DNA of 64,000 bases, taken from positions 22,878,001-22,942,000 of the forward strand of contig NC_077223.1 in NCBI RefSeq assembly GCF_024763615.1, given 5' to 3'. How positions within the stretch are numbered: the stretch's first letter is position 1; the number at the start of each line of letters is the position of its first letter. The notes beneath the pieces were generated by a model. That model saw only the letters and a list, made by a program, of their open reading frames with translations, had not been told where the DNA came from and ran no database searches. Below are positions 1 through 11,886 of the stretch, piece after piece. A program made the position numbers and the translations under genes. The stretch is from Phlebotomus papatasi. Taxonomy: Eukaryota; Arthropoda; Insecta; Diptera; Psychodidae.

Positions 1-2767
1 AAAATACACCGAATCAAACTCTGTTGGACTTTCCAAGGTTAGATGTAAGACTTATCATTGATTATGTTTCTCAGTTTAATTTTTATTGTTGATTTTCAGT
101 CCGTAAAAAGTGTCTCGTCGTTAAAGGGTTAAGGAGTAACTGCAATGACATATCAAAGGTATAGGGCATCCTCCAATCGGCAAATGCTACTCTAACAATA
201 TTTTTCCCACGGAAGTCCTCAAGAGAACACCAAAAAAAATGCACGAAAAACTTTTTGTGGGTCACCATTGAAATGAATCCTTGGGGATATTGACTTTCAG
301 ATCCATTCCCTCGATAGCATGATCACCTGAGGAGCTTCTATCGGGTTAACAAGAAAAAAAAAGCTCTCCACTCTCACTGTGGAGTCTCGAGACTGTGTCT
401 GTTTCCTCGTCCCAACCTCGTAAATCTCGCACTCTCTCAAGCGTGACAGGCCTTTGTGTGAGCTGGATACAAAATTGAAGGCACAAGAAAATTATTAATT
501 GATTACTTATTTATTGCTAGTGGTTGGTGCACCTTTTTTCTTCAATTCACACACAAACCAGCACCAGAGAGTGAGACACTTAATTGCATCGCGAAGGAAC
601 AGGTGTAATTTTATAAGTTTTTTTTTTTTAATTCTATACATAAATATTTCCTATGGCACTTCATTGATGATTTTTCGATAGGATTATATCAATATTGCAT
701 TGATGCATTGAATTTCCATGCAACTTTCAATAAGTCATGTAAAATTGTTTGCAACAGATTAGGTAATTGATTTAACGTGATTTTGTGAGAAGAATTGGAA
801 CACGTCCAACCAATCAAATTGTGATAAATTGTTAGTGCAGGCAAATATTGCTAAATTCAAGCTTGTTTGGAGCTAAACTTTTTTTTATCTGAGTGTATTC
901 ATATCTGAATCACCATTTTTACGAGATCGAGCAAAATAATTTAATGAAAAAGTGTGTGAATAAAATTGAAGTCAATGCAAATAGGCACTCAGATGTTTAT
1001 TCATTGTCTTTCTTGGCGCCTTTTTTCGCCTCCCGCTCTCGCATGGATTGGAAATTGTTGATTTTTTACACACTTTGTGTATCTACCGACAGCGACAGGT
1101 GAATGGATGCGGAGTGTATGGCTTTAAAATGTGTTGAGAGCGGCAGTAGTTCAAGAATGTGTCCAATTAATTAAATTTGCAGAATTCATAAATGCAAGCA
1201 TAAAGTGCCTTTTTTAAATGCAATAAAAATACAACCACCTACGGTTGAAAGTACTTTTTTTTTATTCCTTCTTGCATTTTGCATCCAACTTCATTCCCTA
1301 CCTCTTCAGGGAAGATATAAGTGGAAGGTGCAGAAAAATCTCAAGGCGAACACTTGAGGTAGAATTTCCTCGGCAACCAGCTGAATTGTTCCCAACAAAG
1401 AGCTCTTTAAAAGCTCGCAACAATTATTAATCAAATCCACTTGGGGAATTGTCTACCAATTACCGCTCACCATATGGAGTCAACATAATTTTAAGGTATA
1501 GGCAAACACAGCATAGCACAAACAGCCACAAATTGCATGGGAAACGATGATGGAAAAAAGCCACCAACCTGTTGAATGTGCTTAATTAGAAATTATGTTG
1601 CATATTGCCAATAAATTTGAACACATTCACTAAATAATAATGTTTTGAGCGCAAAAAAATATATACCAGTGGCACATGGAAAAAAGCCATCATGTAGGCC
1701 TATAGCACCACCAACTATGGCTAACTGACAAGAGTGAAAAGCATCTATTTTCAGCACAGCATTATTTATGCGGATTTATAAATAATTTTATGTAATTTAT
1801 CGCAAACTTTCATTACACCACCTGTGATATTGGACACTCTATAAAAGCACAAACACAAAGTATTAATTCATACATATACAAAAGGTATTAGAATTTTAAT
1901 TGAAATATAAACTATCGCTTTTGCCACATTACACTCGGAAAAAATCTCATAAAGGGATTTATTAATCCGCTTGTTAATGAGATTTCTAGATTATCATTCT
2001 TAATTCTTCTATACTAAATAGATATTCTTGATGGTTATTTTCTAAGTAAAATTAAGTAACAATGAAGAGTTACTGTATGCACTTCACGCATTAAAACATT
2101 TTTGGTGCATTTAAAGAGAATACTCGGAATAAAATAGTGCGTGCGCTTTACTCGCTTTACTACTTGCTCGATAGAACTTCCAGTCTTTGAATTGCGAATA
2201 CATAAAATAAAAAAAATCAAGTATAAGTATTACTGCATAAATTATTTAAGAATTAATTTTTCTTTAACATTTTTACAATATTTGAATAATTTATTTCTAA
2301 ATCCTCAATTGATCATTGTTTGGAAAGCATTAATATGTATAATTTAGTTCTTCAATGAAGTGGAAAAAATATCCCAAAAAATAAAAAAATATATAGAAAT
2401 ACTGTTAGTTACTATTTTCTTATTGAAGGAAAAGTCATGTTAAGATTTTTGTATGGAGTCATGTACGAAAAGTTTGACATTGCGTCAATTTTGATTATAT
2501 TTTTCTTCACTGTCTTTCTCGATTTGATTACTAGGTGACAAATTCTTTTCTACGATAGTTACTCTATTCAGTGACCGTTATGTTTCGTATTTGTCAGCGT
2601 TGTGGTAATCTCTATGGAGCTATTTTCAATATATTAACGTTCTATCTCTAGTATTTCTAATACATTGTATGAATAATTTAGTTTTAATTAAATATTAGTG
2701 ATTTTGATCACGAGGGTAGTAAAATAATCTATATTTTAATGGTATGATAAGATTACGGTTTTACTAG
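1..2767. other. No supported gene; AT-rich non-coding DNA
   Basis: Only short chance reading frames are present, none with a recognisable domain or convincing splice borders. Base composition is AT-rich with homopolymer runs. If the minus-strand exons near 30 kb continue downstream, this stretch could be intron of the same gene, but nothing here shows it. Confidence 0.5.
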
Positions 2768-2940
2768 GGGTCAGATCTCCATTTCGAATTACCGATGAAT
2801 TCAGGCCACAATTTGGCCCCTTATGCTTCCCTGCTCCCACTTTATCTTATCCCTCGATACGGGTAGCCCCTTCATATCAGAGCTGTATGGGCCCTATGCC
2901 GCTTCTATATCGCAATGTACAATATTGTGCATTCATAGAT
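2768..2940 (-). repeat. Degenerate SINE-like fragment
   Basis: The order of short blocks (aggccac, ggcccc or gggccc, ttatgc, ctatctta or ttatctta, gccgctt, tatatc) parallels the body of the SINE-like sequence at 47864-48300 and the fragment at 48561-48640. Similarity is patchy and no tRNA-like head is seen here, so this would be an old, head-less copy. Orientation is taken from the 48-kb copy. Confidence 0.35.
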
Positions 2941-3969
2941 AGGGTAGGGTGGGGTAAACCACCTCTAAATTGAAAATTGTATTTAGATTTTGATGCTGTT
3001 TTAAAAAGGAAAAACTTAGTATATACTGTGAGTTACAGTTAAGATTAGAGTTAATATAAATAGAAACAATTATCCTTAAATTTTATTGGTCTATCGTAGG
3101 GGAGTTTATTTCACCTGAATGAAAATATGCATGAAAGTCCCTCTATGCGAGACAAGTTCACGTTAAAATGGATGAGTTTGTAGATAATAGTAGGTGAGAT
3201 TGTTAAGAATTTCACCTAATTTGCTTTCCTTTAAAACCTGAGATCCTCGAACGGATTTAAATGATTATTTTGAGACTTTATAGGATTTTAAACACACAAA
3301 ATTATTATCGTGTATGGATTTCATTGCAGAATTCGAATATTATTTTTTATAAATCCGAAAATTTAAGATATTGTCATAATTCTTTATCAATTGCTCAATT
3401 TTGATAATTTAATCTGTAAGTACAATGTCTCTTGCAGTGCTAAACTATTTTTGCACATTAAAAAAATATAATGGCACTTTATAACTTATCTTATAAGAAT
3501 GTTTAAAACACATGAACCCTCATAAATCATAATAATAATAAAAGTGCATAATATTTTAGCAAAACATATTTAGAAAAATTATCATTATAATGAAATTGTC
3601 AATTTGAAGGAATTCATAAAAAATAATATTTTATTATTAGGAAAGATATTTTTAAAATTTAGAACGTAATCGACTAAAATGGCTGGAAAAACTTATTCAA
3701 TGAACATTAAAGTTGTTAATTTTTAAAATAGTTGATAACTGGCCACCAGCAGGCGTCCTTAAGAGCCTGCTTCAAATTACCCCTCTTCAACATATGGGAC
3801 TTAAAACAAAATTATCAGAACCATCTTAGAATTCATCCAATGCAAAATACCTTATTATAATCATGAATAAACTAAGTTTTAATTTGTTGCAATTTTATAA
3901 AATCAATTGCAGAATTCAAACAAGTAGCGTTGCGAAATTAATAATTTTTGTGAACATTGGGACTTAGTA

Positions 3970-4271
3970 GGGGAAAGTGCTCTGCCTTTGAATGCGGCAG
4001 CCTTTGAATGTTTCAACTTTTTTCTTATTTCTCCAAGCAAAAATTCTATTTTGTGAAATATAAATAGTTAATACTATTAACTATTTTCTATTAACTTTGT
4101 TTATTTTTTATTCATTATTATTAATTTTATTATTATTATTATTTTTATTTTTATTTAAATAAAATATTATTAATTTAATATTATTAACAAAATGGAATTT
4201 TAGCTTTGGGAAATAAGAGAAAAATTTAAGCATTCAAAAGCTGCCGCATTCAAAGGTAGGCCACTTTCCCC
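3970..4271. mobile_element. Palindromic MITE, GGGGAAAGTG ends, TA duplication
   Basis: The 302-bp element begins GGGGAAAGTG and ends CACTTTCCCC, with TA on both sides (3968-3969 and 4272-4273). The inverted arms run about 60 bp and share the block TTTGAATGCGGCAGC. The centre is a low-complexity run of TTATT units. There is no coding capacity. The TA duplication and end-to-end palindrome suggest a non-autonomous Tc1/mariner-type element, which is inference. Confidence 0.85.
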
Positions 4272-6701
4272 TAATATAGAAATGGAATAAATTCTTTGAA
4301 AGAGTTAGAAGAATATGCAAAAATTTAAACTGCCCCGTCGTTAAACTGCCCAGCCCACCCTCCCTTAGCTTTCAGTGCACAATTTTAAAATATATCAAAA
4401 TAATAAGTAATTCCTTTTTAAGGAAAAATTTGCTATTAGGTTTAATGTTTCTTTCTAAAAATTTATGAAAAAATGAATCCTTTGATACAATTTTGAGCCA
4501 AATAAATTCAGGCTGATCCTCGAGAATTAGCCTGGAAAATTTGGCCGTAAAATTTATCACAGACTGTTCTACGTTGAGGGTTTATGATGATCGATTTTAG
4601 AGGTCCTTTGCAGAAATTTCCTTTACTTAATCCTTTACTGGAAAATTTTACTGGATAAATATTCTCAAGAATCACCTTAAGTCTATTTGAACCTTTAGTA
4701 CGCAAAATTTTTTCTGTATTAAATAATAAGTTTTAAAATAATCCATATAATATGTTACTTTGTCGTATTCGATTTTCTCCAAGTGCATAAGTATATGATA
4801 CAAAATGCATCTACCACGAGAATTAAATTTCCTAATCTCAATCATTTTATGACATAAAATATTCTTAAATCATGAAAAGCAATCAATAATAAATCATGAA
4901 ATAATTTTCAGTAATTTATTGGATATTAACTGGATGAAAACGCTATTTACCCCCTGAGTTGTTTTTCTTGTGCAAAAATCCTTCTTTTTACATAACTGTT
5001 GAGAATCAGAAGGTGTTGTTACTTTTTTCAGCCAATATGGTAGCAGAGAAAACACTATTAAAATTAACTTTTCTTTCACGTTAAAATTGAAATTTTAAAG
5101 TGAAGTGCGGTGAAAAAAACAGAGAGAGATATTGATGAGATATTGCAAAATAATACAGTTGGAGTGAGAAATGAAACCTGAAAACACAATTTATCCCTGA
5201 TTATTTTCTCACCTAAATTTGCATAAAAGATAGGTATAGCCAAGTCCAATAATGCAATAAACTTTTCAATTTATATCGCCTTTCACCTCATGTGCATTTT
5301 TCCGTCTGTCTGAATGCCTTACACAGTGCATTAGTTGGAGCTTTTCACAAAAAAAAAAAAAATAGACAATATAGATTGAAAAATATAAAGTGTATGTGTG
5401 ATCGTAAAGGGATAAATATTGAATTGCATTTTATGCATAATCCAATTATTTCTCATGATTTATTGTTCATCAGTTTGAGAGGCACGTATTGCATTATTTA
5501 CATTTAATGCCCAATGCACTTTTAATGGCCCCTGAAGCTTGTGTCATATTTGAGGAGGAGTGTGAGTAGTACACCGTGAAGATACCGTATATTCTAAATG
5601 GTGAGAATGATGAGATAATTTATGTTGTCATTGCATCCTCATTAAAACGTTTAATCCCGAGCTATACAACCATTCTCGAGGAGATTAAACACTGAGGAGT
5701 ATCACCTCAGGGAAGGAGTTAGGAAAATCATTGCCAGCAACAAGGTGCAAAAGAGACCTTATTTCATATAGGCTAAAAATAGATTCTTGCAGAAACGAAA
5801 TAAAATTAAAAAGTGTAGGAAAGATGCAATAAAACATAAGAAATTAAAGTCATACTAGTGAGGAAACTTCACTGACACCATAAATTACACGACATCGAGA
5901 TATTCCCTTCGAGCCAAAATCTTTCACATCAACGGAAAATCTTATTCCAGTAACGTTTTCTTCTCTCACTCTGGCGTCTACTGAAGGTCTCCATGGAAGA
6001 AGAGACACAATGGGACAGATTAGACTTTAAACTTTTCATAGAAATATTCATGAAATTTTTCAAAATGGGGAGAACACTATATTTTAATACATTTTCTATT
6101 TTTTTTTTAATCTGCCATATAATAAGAAGAGATCTCTCCATTTTCGTGAATTTTCAAATAAATTGAAAATAAATAAAAATTGAATGAACAAAAAATCAAA
6201 GAGGAAAAATTACATTTCAAAAATTTTGATTTTACAAAAGAATAGAATTTTTTCTTCGAAAATTGCAATATTCAAATGCTGGCACATTCGAAACTTGACT
6301 ACTTTTTTCTATGATGATAACATTCTGGCTCAGTCTAAAAATTTAAAAATAAATAATGTTCTTATATAGATACTCCACATATGTAGGATTACAGCATTAC
6401 TTTTGACCTGTCTATTTAAGGCCTCATAGAAATTTTTATCATACGATAATTTCGAAGAACCACAATAACGTGATACGCTACCACTATTCTTCATTTTTGT
6501 AGTTCTTCCAAATCATATTACGACAAAAAAAAACAAATTTGTGCGAAGAGGATTACAAGTACCCAAGACTTCATCAGTGGAGACCGAGCCGAAAGCTCTG
6601 GAAAAAGTTGATGAGTTTTTCTAAGCGAATTGTATTTCCCGACGATTTTGGGAAGCCCAACTTCGTTAATTATATTACGTCAGCTTGTGTTTTACAATAT
6701 A
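4272..6701. other. No supported gene
   Basis: AT-rich DNA with scattered short frames and no domain match. At 4320-4366 the sequence carries gccccgtcg and cccaccctccctta, which look like the right end of another G-rich-ended element whose possible partner is at 2942 (gggtagggtggggtaaacc). The block at 6568-6595 shares a 13-mer, CCGAAAGCTCTGG, with 60745-60757. Confidence 0.45.
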
Positions 6702-7249
6702 GAGGAGACTGGGGCAAAAAGTCACAAAACGGATATTTTATTTTGGAAACAGAAAGCAATTTTGGATTAATGGAAACAAAAAGCGGCGAGACATGGAAAT
6801 GACGTTTCTTCTCGCCGTAATCCATCAGAAATTGCTTCGGTCTTTGTTATTCTTTTTGCTCCATACCTTTTGTTACTTTTTACCCCAAGTGGTCATTTTT
6901 AATAAAAGGATTTCTGGATAAAAGAATCTTTGTAAATTTCTAAAATAGGTAGTGGTTTCGTATTCAAAGAGTCCAAATCATTTAGGTAATATTTACCAGT
7001 GCATCAATTTTGGAAAATAAGTAGGTCAAAATTGATATGTGCTGTAAGGAAAACATTTTAAAAATAGGGCTAAAAATTTTGATATTTTTTATTTTCCGAA
7101 CTCCTTGTTCGAATTCTAAGAAACTTACGACTTTGAAGAAGGTCTATTAAGGCTTTCTATGGAAAAAAAATTTAAACCGCTATCTCTTTTATCTAGGAAG
7201 ATATTGAATTTTCAAATTTTAAATTTGTGAGTTTTTGCCCCAGTCTCTC
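6702..7249. mobile_element. MITE, GAGGAGACTGGGGCA ends, TA duplication
   Basis: Inverted ends read GAGGAGACTGGGGCAAAAAG on the left and, reverse-complemented, GAGAGACTGGGGCAAAAACT on the right, each bordered by TA (6700-6701, 7250-7251). The interior of about 500 bp has no coding signal and may contain other decayed repeats. It belongs by its ends to the broader set of TA-flanked, G-rich-ended palindromic elements in this window. Confidence 0.75.
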
Positions 7250-7510
7250 TACTGAAATTGTATCAATCACCTTATCCTAGGTCTGCCCCGAGGTCAGCTT
7301 CCCTCCACAATGCCTTACATAGTCTTTCTGGGGAATCTTAATTTCTTCTTACTTAAAAATGCAATAGGGCTTAATAAAACATTATTATAATTTTCATGTT
7401 CAATTTTTAAAAATAAACAATTCGAAAAAAGAGCATATTTTTTCTATAAGAACTATATTTAGAGATTGATATATATAAAACCTCGATTTTGAATTAAATA
7501 ACGATATAAA
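7250..7510. other. No gene; flank of the LTR retrotransposon
   Basis: AT-rich sequence that ends in taaa at 7507-7510, one copy of the LTR element's target duplication. Confidence 0.5.
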
Positions 7511-7706
7511 TGTAGCGAGAGGGATTTACGCATGAAAATATTTAATTAATTGCACAAAATTCTCTCTCTATGAAAATTTATCGAGGAGGACATACCTGGT
7601 CAAATGTCGCGGTAATACTATTTTATTGGGCTCCTTCTCGTCGTCTTCTCCCCTCCTACTATGGCGTCGTGCGCCCTCTTCCGCAAATTTTTCTAATCTT
7701 CCCACA
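7511..7706 (-). repeat. 3' LTR of the Ty3/gypsy element
   Basis: 196 bp, TG...CA on the plus strand, identical to 12380-12575. In element sense it carries AATAAA (plus 7622-7627), a probable polyadenylation signal. The gag-pol stop codon lies inside this LTR (plus 7693-7695), so the frame runs 14 nt into it. The minus-strand sequence just upstream, GTCAGGAGTGGCCG, is only a weak polypurine tract. Confidence 0.95.
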
Positions 7707-10700
7707 CGGCCACTCCTGACGATGCATTCGCCCCGAATGCTCCTGATGGCCACGGCTTCATAAGATCGGCTGCTGCTGTCGTCTTGTTAGATCCTTCGGA
7801 TTCACCAACTTTCTTTAACTCATAACGATCACGTGGAAAAATCTTAGTCACTTCATAAGGTCCACTAAACTTTGGTTTCACTTTTCGTCCAACATCAAAT
7901 TGTGTCTTTTGTAGAGCCACTAAATCTCCTACATTATACTCCTTCGCTTTACGACTTCGTAGATTATAACTTCGTCGATTCTCCTCTTGAATCTTCTCGA
8001 TGCTCTGCTTCACTGCTTTTCTCAACTCAGCTCTCTTATCGATGAACTGCTTTCTAGATTCATCTTCCAGTACTTCTATAATCCTCACGTCTTCAGGATT
8101 TCTCATCTTCACACCAATCATTACTTCAAATGGAGTAGAGTCAATACTCCTTTGATGAGATGAGTTTACGCACTTCTGCACTTTGTTCACGTGCTTAAAC
8201 CATTCATCCGGCTTTTCAATCGACAGTTTTGTCAACGTGGGAATGATAATTCCGTGGATCCTTTCGACTTGTCCATTACCTCTTGGTACACCAGTTGCGA
8301 CGTGATGTAGCTCTATTCCTCGTTCTTGGCAATACTGCTTGAATTGACTTGCAGTAAAGGCTGCTCCTCTATCGGCTATGATTCGTGCTGGATTCCCAAA
8401 TACGTCTGTCACCAAAGATAACTTCTTAATCGTCTCGTCTGAAGTTGTCGTCTTCACTGGGAATAACCACACAAATTTGCTGAACGCATCTACAATTGTT
8501 AAGATGTAGTTGTAACTCTTTCTTGTTGATGGCATTGGTCCCAAATGGTCGACATGAAGAGTATCTAAAGGTAAATCTCCTTTTCCAATGGGATGCAACT
8601 CGCCATCTTTCTTCCCCTTCTTACGGTCCGCCAGGATGCACTGCACACAATTGCTCATACATCGCTTAATCTTGTCCTCAAGATTAGGAATCGAGAATTC
8701 TCTCTCGATGTCTTCTTTCGTCTTCTTGACACCAAAATGTCCTTTTTCATGAGCCTTGGTGATAATTTCTAACTGCATCAATTCTGGAACGACCATCTGT
8801 CTTTTACCATTCCTCTCAACATACAAAACACCATTTGCACATAGGTAATCATCACACGGTCCAGATTCCAAAGCTATCTTAATCGCCTTCACTCTATCAT
8901 CGCTATTTTGCGCTGAAATCACCTTCGATGTCACATCATCGGATCGTTTCACCATCATGATATTAGCTCTAGATAACGCGTCTACATGAGCCATTTTCTC
9001 GCCAGGTCTATGCTCAATCTTAAAGTCGAACTCCGACAATTCTAAAGCCCATCTTGCAATCTTCGGATGCAATTCCTTTTTCGACATCGTCATTTTGAAA
9101 GCTGCACAATCCGTCACGAGTTTAAATTTCACGCCCAAAAGATAAACTCTAAATTTTCTCATAGCTTCCACTACTGCTAGGAATTCACTCTCGTACGAAT
9201 GATAATTCTTTTCGGCTTCATTCGTCGTTCGGCTGTAGTAGTGACACGGATGCATTTTTCCATCATCTTTACTCTTTTGCAGCAGGATAGCTGCTATTCC
9301 ATCTTTGCACGCATCGGTGTGAACTTCCGTCTCGTCTTCCACGTCAAAGAGCTTTAACACTGGATACTTGGAAAGCTCATTCTTAATCAAATTGAAAGAA
9401 TTCAATTGTTCGTCTCCAAACTCAAATGGGGTGTTCTTCTTCAACAAGGAACTCAGGGAACGGGATAGTATCGCAAAATCTTTGACAAACTTTCTAAAAT
9501 ACGAGGCCAATCCATAAAAGCGTTGCACTTGTTTTGTCGTCGTTGGTATCGGATACCTCAAAAGTTTATCCACTTTCCCCTCGGATGGTTTAATTTTTCC
9601 CTCACTGACTGAGTATCCCAAATACTCTACTCTGCGTTGTAAAAAGAAACACTTCTTCCAATTGAACACCAAGCTATTCTTCCTGGCTACTTCCAAAACT
9701 CGTCTTAGCTTTGAAATTCCGTCTTTTTCATCTTCAGAGGGAATAATAAGATCGTCAACAAATGCAAGCAAAATTCCCTCATTCATCAATTCTTGGAAAA
9801 CGGAATTGATAAATCGCCCAAAACTATTTCCACTAATACACAGACCGAAAGGGGTTTTTGTGAACTCATACTGTCCATTGTGAGTTACAAACGCTGTGTA
9901 TTTTACGCTCTCTTCAGACACAGGAACGTGAAAATAGGAATTCTTCAAGTCCAAAGTCGTATACACCTTCGCCTTTGACAATCTATCGAGCTGATCCTCC
10001 ACAATAGGCATGGGATACCTATCTCTAACGACTTTCTTGTTCAGCTCTCTGTAGTCAATGCACACTCTATAGGTGTTATCCTTCTTTTTTGCAAGAGCTA
10101 TGGGACTTGCAAAATCACTGGATGACTGCCGAATAGTCCCGTCATTTAACCATTCAGTAATCTGATCGTCCACTACTTTTTTCTCCAAAGGAGCTAATCG
10201 TCTTGGCCTTTGATACACTGGTTCATCGTCATTAAGAATAATCTTCGTCTTAACCTTTACGTCTTGAGGTTTTTCTGGGTGATATTCTTCAATCATTTGA
10301 GCAACTTCGTCTTTATATTGAGCAGGGACATTGATTTCCTCATCAATCGTCATTATTTTAAGAATCCAACTGTCATCTGCTTCATCGTCTTTAACGTCAC
10401 TGATCGTCTTTTCAATCTCATCGTCAATAATCTCATTTTTGTCAATATTGGTGAGGGAAATGTCACCTCGTGAACATGGTTTGATACTCACAGTTCCCCT
10501 CGTGATGGTGTAGTCTACATCTTTTAGGAAATCCCTTCCAATGATCATCTTTGTCGGAATGGTGTTGTAATTGACAATGTAGCACAAAAATCTGTAGGAT
10601 TCTCCATCTATGGAAGCATTCAACATCACGCTATCCGTTGCAGTTTCAATTGAACCTCCAAATCCACGCATTTTCTGCTTTGCAGGCTTAGACGTCTCGC

Positions 10701-11886
10701 ATACTGCCTTGATGTCGTTCCACAAATCTCGCCTGATCAAGGAAACGTCACTGTACGTGTCAATTACACCACGAATCTCGAATTCACCGACTTTAACTAT
10801 CACTGTATCCAATTCACTATCAACATCTTGGATAATGTTCACTTTTTTAACACTTTTTCCGTCTTTATTACCGTCTTTTTTGCAATCTTTTGCGATATGG
10901 TTGAAAGAATCGCATTTAAAACACTTTGGGCCTTTCTCACGGTCAGGACACTCACTGGATCGATGCCCATCAGCCCCACAATTGTAGCAAGTAAGCTTTT
11001 GGTTCTTCTTCTTAACCTCTTTTGCTTTCTGCAGTCTATCTTCTTCACTGGACTTCCTTATGGCACCCTTTGACTTGCTCAACATCTTCTCATAGGTCTC
11101 CAGTTTCACCTTGAGGTCAGAAACGGTTGTTGCGGTGTACAAAATCGCCTTGTTGTTCATACTATCACAAATTCCGTCACAAATGTACTCGCACAACGTT
11201 GGTTCATCAATTCTACCCATCTTTGCCAAACGCTGCATGTCATAGACGTAATCAAGCATCTTTTCATTGGCACTCTTCTTCTTTGACATCAATTTTCTGT
11301 GAATATCGGCTGAATTGCATTTGCTCGAAAACTCATCCGTCAAAGCTCTCTTCAATTTGCGCCAATTTGTCAAACCACTTTGAGCAAACACAAACTTTTT
11401 CGCAGTTCCTGACAAATATTTCTTGCAGGCCACATATTTCTGCAAATCGTCCCAATTGAGAGTCTCTGCGAATTCCTCGAAATCGTCGATCCACACTGTC
11501 ACATCCTGAGAGTCATCAGCACAGAATTTTTCGATGGAATCATCAATATCTCGCAGGCTAAACATTCTAGCACTATGCCCCCTGGCTTCCAGCGATGGTC
11601 TTCTGCTACCAATTCCCGCATGGAATCCCTCCAAGTCCCTCTCAGAATCAACAGATTTGTTGTCAACACCGTCTTTGTTTTGATCTTGAATATTTTCGTC
11701 TTCTGCGCCGTCTTCGTCTTCTGCGCGATTCAAATCACTTGCATTATCAAATGCCACAATCCTTTCTGCCATTTCAAGTTTCGTACCATCAACAGAAAGT
11801 CCTCTTTTTTCACATTCTTTGCTCAATCCATTTTTTGTAAACAAATCCACCAATTCATTCACTGACACTGACACATTAGCCGCCAT
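7693..11886 (-). CDS. Gag-Pol polyprotein of LTR retrotransposon, intact
   Basis: This single 1397-codon frame encodes the structural and enzymatic proteins for retrotransposition through a cytoplasmic particle and nuclear integration. Gag occupies about residues 1-345 and ends with two CCHC zinc knuckles (C300, C303, H308, C313; C322, C325, H330, C335). The protease follows, with the active-site motif DTYS at 376-379 in place of the usual DTG[SA] and a later IIGRD. Reverse transcriptase covers roughly 560-760 with FVDD at 709-712. RNase H follows with D858, E901 and D926. Integrase has an HHCC finger (H1046, H1050, C1080, C1083) and a DD35E triad (D1113, D1172, E1208), then a GPY/F-like end near 1340. 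The chosen ATG is the first in the frame and follows the leader. No frameshift or stop separates gag from pol. The Tyr in the protease motif is unusual and could lower or change activity. Confidence 0.97.
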   Translation of the reverse strand: MAANVSVSVNELVDLFTKNGLSKECEKRGLSVDGTKLEMAERIVAFDNASDLNRAEDEDGAEDENIQDQNKDGVDNKSVDSERDLEGFHAGIGSRRPSLEARGHSARMFSLRDIDDSIEKFCADDSQDVTVWIDDFEEFAETLNWDDLQKYVACKKYLSGTAKKFVFAQSGLTNWRKLKRALTDEFSSKCNSADIHRKLMSKKKSANEKMLDYVYDMQRLAKMGRIDEPTLCEYICDGICDSMNNKAILYTATTVSDLKVKLETYEKMLSKSKGAIRKSSEEDRLQKAKEVKKKNQKLTCYNCGADGHRSSECPDREKGPKCFKCDSFNHIAKDCKKDGNKDGKSVKKVNIIQDVDSELDTVIVKVGEFEIRGVIDTYSDVSLIRRDLWNDIKAVCETSKPAKQKMRGFGGSIETATDSVMLNASIDGESYRFLCYIVNYNTIPTKMIIGRDFLKDVDYTITRGTVSIKPCSRGDISLTNIDKNEIIDDEIEKTISDVKDDEADDSWILKIMTIDEEINVPAQYKDEVAQMIEEYHPEKPQDVKVKTKIILNDDEPVYQRPRRLAPLEKKVVDDQITEWLNDGTIRQSSSDFASPIALAKKKDNTYRVCIDYRELNKKVVRDRYPMPIVEDQLDRLSKAKVYTTLDLKNSYFHVPVSEESVKYTAFVTHNGQYEFTKTPFGLCISGNSFGRFINSVFQELMNEGILLAFVDDLIIPSEDEKDGISKLRRVLEVARKNSLVFNWKKCFFLQRRVEYLGYSVSEGKIKPSEGKVDKLLRYPIPTTTKQVQRFYGLASYFRKFVKDFAILSRSLSSLLKKNTPFEFGDEQLNSFNLIKNELSKYPVLKLFDVEDETEVHTDACKDGIAAILLQKSKDDGKMHPCHYYSRTTNEAEKNYHSYESEFLAVVEAMRKFRVYLLGVKFKLVTDCAAFKMTMSKKELHPKIARWALELSEFDFKIEHRPGEKMAHVDALSRANIMMVKRSDDVTSKVISAQNSDDRVKAIKIALESGPCDDYLCANGVLYVERNGKRQMVVPELMQLEIITKAHEKGHFGVKKTKEDIEREFSIPNLEDKIKRCMSNCVQCILADRKKGKKDGELHPIGKGDLPLDTLHVDHLGPMPSTRKSYNYILTIVDAFSKFVWLFPVKTTTSDETIKKLSLVTDVFGNPARIIADRGAAFTASQFKQYCQERGIELHHVATGVPRGNGQVERIHGIIIPTLTKLSIEKPDEWFKHVNKVQKCVNSSHQRSIDSTPFEVMIGVKMRNPEDVRIIEVLEDESRKQFIDKRAELRKAVKQSIEKIQEENRRSYNLRSRKAKEYNVGDLVALQKTQFDVGRKVKPKFSGPYEVTKIFPRDRYELKKVGESEGSNKTTAAADLMKPWPSGAFGANASSGVAVWED

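Noticed and set aside
2942..4366. A large element with ends GGGTAGGGTGGGG and CCCACCCTCCC
   Set aside because: Both ends sit next to TA, but the inverted match decays after about 12 bases, so the pairing is not convincing.
6539..6802. 87-codon frame as a gene fragment
   Set aside because: Its right third lies in the MITE at 6702-7249 and the left part resembles a repeat tail (CCGAAAGCTCTGG), so it is not a real protein.
10210..11865. Plus-strand frames of 60-125 codons opposite gag-pol
   Set aside because: They are antisense shadows of the 1397-codon minus-strand frame and have no domain.
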